Shown here: positions 7,630-10,955 of the stretch, piece by piece | Layout: the number at the start of each line of letters is the position of its first letter | Numbering within the stretch: position 1 is the stretch's first letter | NCBI GenBank assembly: GCA_013115135.1 | Contig: JABANP010000950.1 | Location: forward strand, 1-10,955 | DNA from: Perkinsus olseni | Taxonomy: Eukaryota > Perkinsozoa > Perkinsida > Perkinsidae | Length of the DNA: 10,955 bases | Reading direction: 5' to 3' | The notes under the pieces: generated by a model | The model's input: only the letters and a program-made list of their open reading frames with translations | Database searches by the model: none | Told to the model about the DNA's origin: nothing | Translations under genes and position numbers: made by a program

Positions 7630-7761
7630 TCTAAACGTTTCGACTTTAATAATGTGAATAGCGTGAATAGTGTTGTGCACCCTCAATCGGGGAGATGAAG
7701 ATCTCGAGTGGCTCTGCTAGACGTTTGCTGATGAAACTGTAGTTCGTGAGAGTTCCTGAAG
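7630..7761 (+). promoter_or_regulatory. Intergenic spacer, presumed promoter/5' UTR of the MULE transposase gene
   Basis: These 132 bp separate the stop of the coiled-coil gene from the transposase ATG. The only structure noticed is a direct repeat GTGAATAG at 7654-7661 and 7663-7670. An in-frame TGA at 7747-7749 lies just upstream of ATG 7762 and supports that start. No clear TATA box was found. Confidence 0.35.
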
Positions 7762-10700
7762 ATGCCCGGCGGTATTGTGTGGGTACCCACGAATCGTGTT
7801 GCTGGATTCCCTTCAAACGTGGATCGATTCAAGGAAACTCTGAGAAGGCTCCAGCTGAATTTTCTCACCAATCTACAGTATACCAGGGATAATTACGCGG
7901 TGTACTACTGTGCAGACCATCAGGCCTGCCAGAAAAGGGTTAAAATGGTGAACGAAGGGGAATTCGTTCAAGTTCTGGAAGCAGGTGATCAGAGAGTATG
8001 GCCGTGAATCGTTGACGGATTACTGCTCATCAGGTGAGCACAGCAATGTCCCGCGAGAACGACGTCGAGCGCGTCATCCGGTGTGGATCATTGGCTATAT
8101 TGTGGAACGGATTACTCGGATGAACATGACCGCCAGCGAGATTTTCGCTAGCCTCGCCGACGACCATCGAGAATACGTTCTGAACGGTAGGATAACACGA
8201 GACCAGGTGAGTCTTTAGTAGCTCATTCATTCCTGGATACTCACTCCTTCCATGTGAGTGGCACTCTAACAGTGCTAGTACCACTGCGCTACGGACGACT
8301 GCGTATACCGTTAATAATTTCTTCCGTGGACAATGCGCACCTTAGGTACAGCAAATAATCTCAACGATTCATAGAAGACGCGAGGCGGGGCTTCCGCGTA
8401 TCACGAACTACTATGAATTAGAGAATATATTCGCGCCATCGCGGCTTACAGACGAGATTCTGGACTATATTCGAGAAGACAGGGTTCCTGAGAATGAATT
8501 CATTTACCACGGTGGATATTGGCAATCACCCCATTTCGCTTGCATTGTCGGTGGAGCAAGTAATACTACTAGTATCGATTCACGCCCTCCTGTATAACTA
8601 TAATTTGTCAATGAAGGTATGCTGTCCTCCCTGTATTGGTTCATCCGGGCGTTGCCGGCCGGATTTGCTTTATACATGGATGCGCAAAACAAGATAATGC
8701 GGTCAAGCTTAAAAGTGGCATGGATCGGGGGAATCACAATTTGGTACGCGTTCAGAATGCTTTCGTGAATTTTTTGTGACAAACGACCCGAAGGCCGATG
8801 ACACTGATGACATATCGGTCCTCCTAGGTATGATAGCGTCCGGCAGGAGTACAGACACACATTCGTTCCCTTCTTCATGGCAATCATTGATAAAGAGTGC
8901 TATGACATTTATTATTGCCTACTGGACCATCTGGATACGCTAATCAAAGCCCTGACCAATGGAGAGAAAACCTTGGCAGATGTCGTGAACTTCTGCGTTC
9001 ACGATGCCCATCAGGGTGCGTTGAGGGCTTGCGAGGATCGACTTCCTGGAATACGGAACGGTGAGTTTACAGTTGCAAAATTGCATCGAGGAGTTCCATT
9101 AATAGGACGTTGCTACTTTCATCTGTCAAAGAACTTGAAAGACAATCAGTCGTTGCTCGCAGAAGCCTTCTCAGTGGTAGGACCTTGTGATTAACGTTGC
9201 GCGAGCAACAATCATCCACCTCTCAGGTTAAGAGACACAAATACTGGTTACACGCGTCATGCACAGATGCCTTGTATAACGTCCTGGCATCAGCTCTGAT
9301 AAGAACTGTGGAGGGCATCTGTCAGCGTGGAGCAGAGTATCTGAGGACCACTTTGGATGTACAACAATATGGATATCCAAATATTGCCCTCACAAGAGAA
9401 GGACTGGAAGGCACTCAGGTAAGACTATATTATCTTGACTAATCTGGCTTCAGCTCGTCAAACACAGGTATTGAATAATATTGTTGAGTCTTTCCACAAA
9501 AGTCATACTCGCATCGTCGGCAGTAGGCGGTTAGACATTTCTCCATTTGCAGCTAGGATAAAACGAGTAAGCTTGCTGCCTATCGAGATCATGTCACTTC
9601 TCACAAACTTTCGTGACATTGTGAAGGGGGCACTGTATCCAGGTCATAAACGCCTTGAAAATGTCCAGCCCACAGCACTTCGTGAAACGGCCAGAGCCGA
9701 TAAACTTGATGGATTATGGGCACGAGATGCGGCTCCGAGGCACTAAAATACACCAAAGAGGCCTTACTCATGAGGTATATGATATATTCATTCATCTATG
9801 TGAATCAGATCTTGTTATAGGTGACAGAAACGGTTTCCGAAATAATGGAAGAAGTACAAGCTCGGTATTTCGTGGTCGAAAACCATCGGTGCCCACCTAA
9901 CCAGGCCGAGGACGCATTGCAGGATCGAATGCGAATCTTCTTGCGAGGAATCCTCTCTGACGATTTTCCTAGAGGTGAGCCGATTATCTATCCAAGAGAA
10001 CTCGAAGTTTCTCTTCAGCTGATGTGCTCACCCTCGAGGAGGTGATGAGTCGATATTTTTGCTTCTATCTCGTCTCTACCAAAGAGAGGACTACTGCCAT
10101 GAATCAGCGAACAACTACGGCGACTTGTACGTGCAAGGAATACCGCGACTGGGGTTGTTGCTCGCACACATACGCAGTCGAAATCCACCTGGGAACTAAG
10201 CCACAGTAAGTAAAATTCTATCGAAACGAATACAACATGGACAGAAACTTTCAGAAGCTCGAAACGTATTTGATGTGGTCGTCAGGTATATCCCGGACAA
10301 CCGACAGCTGCCGAGACTGAGAAGAGGGCGTCCCACGCAGAGACGTGCTGGGGCACTCGGAAGGTTCCACTCTGCAGTGACAGCTGCAGATTCTGGTAGT
10401 GGGGTGTAGTTCTGGTGATGTCGCGTGAATATTGACCCATCTTTCAGAAGACTCAGACAGCCAGTATGGCGACGCTCGCGGGGCTGTTTCCGACGGGGAC
10501 GCTGAATCTGGTATTCTTGCTCACGATTATATGATTTGGGCGGAATATAAAACGTATCTTTCCTCAGTTAGAAGTCTTACGGAGAGTAGCTCAAATGAAG
10601 ATTCTGAGACCATGAGCGTCAGCGATACCGAAGAATCTGGAGACTCTGTGGCCGGTAATGTGGGAACTCGGGAACTTATGAGTATCATGAGTCGTGATTC

Positions 10701-10776
10701 ATGTCATGAATTTCATGACAGAAATGGAATGAAAGCGCTAATATTAAGGGAAGCTTCTTTATCTGTCTTCGACTAG
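7762..10776 (+). CDS. MULE (Mutator-like) transposase with FLYWCH-like and SWIM zinc fingers, twelve exons
   Basis: Exons by eye: 7762-7984, 8034-8206, 8346-8559, 8617-8743, 8828-9176, 9227-9418, 9468-9566, 9643-9774, 9821-9974, 10019-10205, 10286-10395, 10448-10776. All junctions are GT-AG and the joined frame stays open for 762 residues. Residues about 40-78 (YYC-x5-C...KRVK...VLEAGEHSN) resemble a FLYWCH/WRKY-GCM-type DNA-binding finger. The MULE catalytic core follows: LYMDAQNK (D225), RHTFVPFFMAIIDKECYD, CVHDAHQGALRA (D305), RCYFHLSKNLKD (the C/H pair) and NNIVESFHKSH (E433). A SWIM finger is at C591-x-C593...C602-x-H604, and a basic LPRLRRGRPTQRR near 625-637 suits DNA binding or nuclear entry. 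The last exon adds an acidic Ser-rich tail. The enzyme would cut and paste its element in the nucleus. No frame break is seen, so it may be active or domesticated. The third, fifth and last introns are the least certain, and a GTAAGT at the stop codon leaves room for further splicing. Confidence 0.85.
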
Positions 10777-10955
10777 TAAGTCACTAATAGTAAAGCTCAA
10801 ACATCAGATTCGATGAGTTTATATTTGCATTTGAGGCGTCTCCGGCCTTGGCCGTCATAACATAGCCCCGCGAACTCCCAGCCCAAACCGAGGGTTGGCG
10901 CCTGGCCACCGATTTTAATATTACCACGTAACCTGAACCAGCCGCCACCGATTTA
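10777..10955. other. Downstream flank of the MULE gene with a short direct repeat
   Basis: No gene is seen. GCCACCGATTT occurs at 10905-10915 and again at 10944-10954, 39 bp apart, the second copy touching the window edge. This could be the start of a tandem array or part of an element end. I found no reverse complement of it upstream, so it is not supported as a terminal inverted repeat. Confidence 0.4.

Noticed and set aside
7630..7761. Possible splicing of the coiled-coil gene into the transposase as one fusion gene
   Set aside because: A GTAATC donor exists at the stop codon, but the best acceptor leads into a stop and an in-frame TGA lies at 7747-7749, so two separate genes fit better.
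8744..8827. Open stretch with a protein-like Phe/Asp-rich reading in another frame
   Set aside because: Removing it as a GT-AG intron joins GGITIW to YDSVRQEYRHTFVPFF in frame and restores MULE core spacing, so it is called an intron.

Overview
This looks like nuclear DNA of a unicellular eukaryote. Two genes are split by many short GT-AG introns (41-139 nt, mostly 44-60), and the rest is transposable-element sequence and satellite. An alveolate such as Perkinsus would fit the short introns and the mix of Pao-type and MULE-type elements, but no marker gene fixes the species, so this is a guess. All genes read on the + strand; I found no convincing minus-strand gene.

Layout. (1) 1-3641: the 3' two thirds of the pol gene of a Bel/Pao LTR retrotransposon, starting at the reverse transcriptase VDD active site and running through the Pao peptidase-type (A17) region, RNase H and a DD35E integrase. 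One frame change near 666-691 splits the RNase H domain. (2) About 3642-4300: the untranslated tail and probably the 3' LTR of the element, with a polypurine tract and two stem-loops. (3) About 4300-5002: no gene seen. (4) 5003-6012: a 37-bp minisatellite of about 28 units with higher-order structure. (5) 6113-7629: a nine-exon gene for a predicted nuclear coiled-coil protein. Its middle has grown by tandem duplication of a complete exon plus intron (122-bp unit, 63-nt exon = 21 residues = three heptads). (6) 7762-10776: a twelve-exon gene for a complete MULE (Mutator-like) transposase of 762 residues, with an N-terminal FLYWCH-like zinc-finger candidate, D225/D305/E433, a SWIM zinc finger, a basic segment and an acidic serine-rich tail. 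Exons were assembled by eye from splice signals, frame and family motifs. (7) 10777-10955: downstream flank with a short direct repeat.

How the parts relate. The retrotransposon and the MULE gene are independent mobile-element genes. Their base usage differs sharply: the pol region is crowded with TCTA, which is absent from a sampled part of the MULE gene. The coiled-coil gene lies 132 bp upstream of the MULE gene in the same direction, with the satellite before both. It could be host DNA or an accessory gene of the same element; no terminal inverted repeats were recognised to settle this. The strongest novelty candidates are the exon-plus-intron tandem duplication that keeps frame, splicing and coiled-coil register, and the strand-biased TCTA enrichment of the retroelement.
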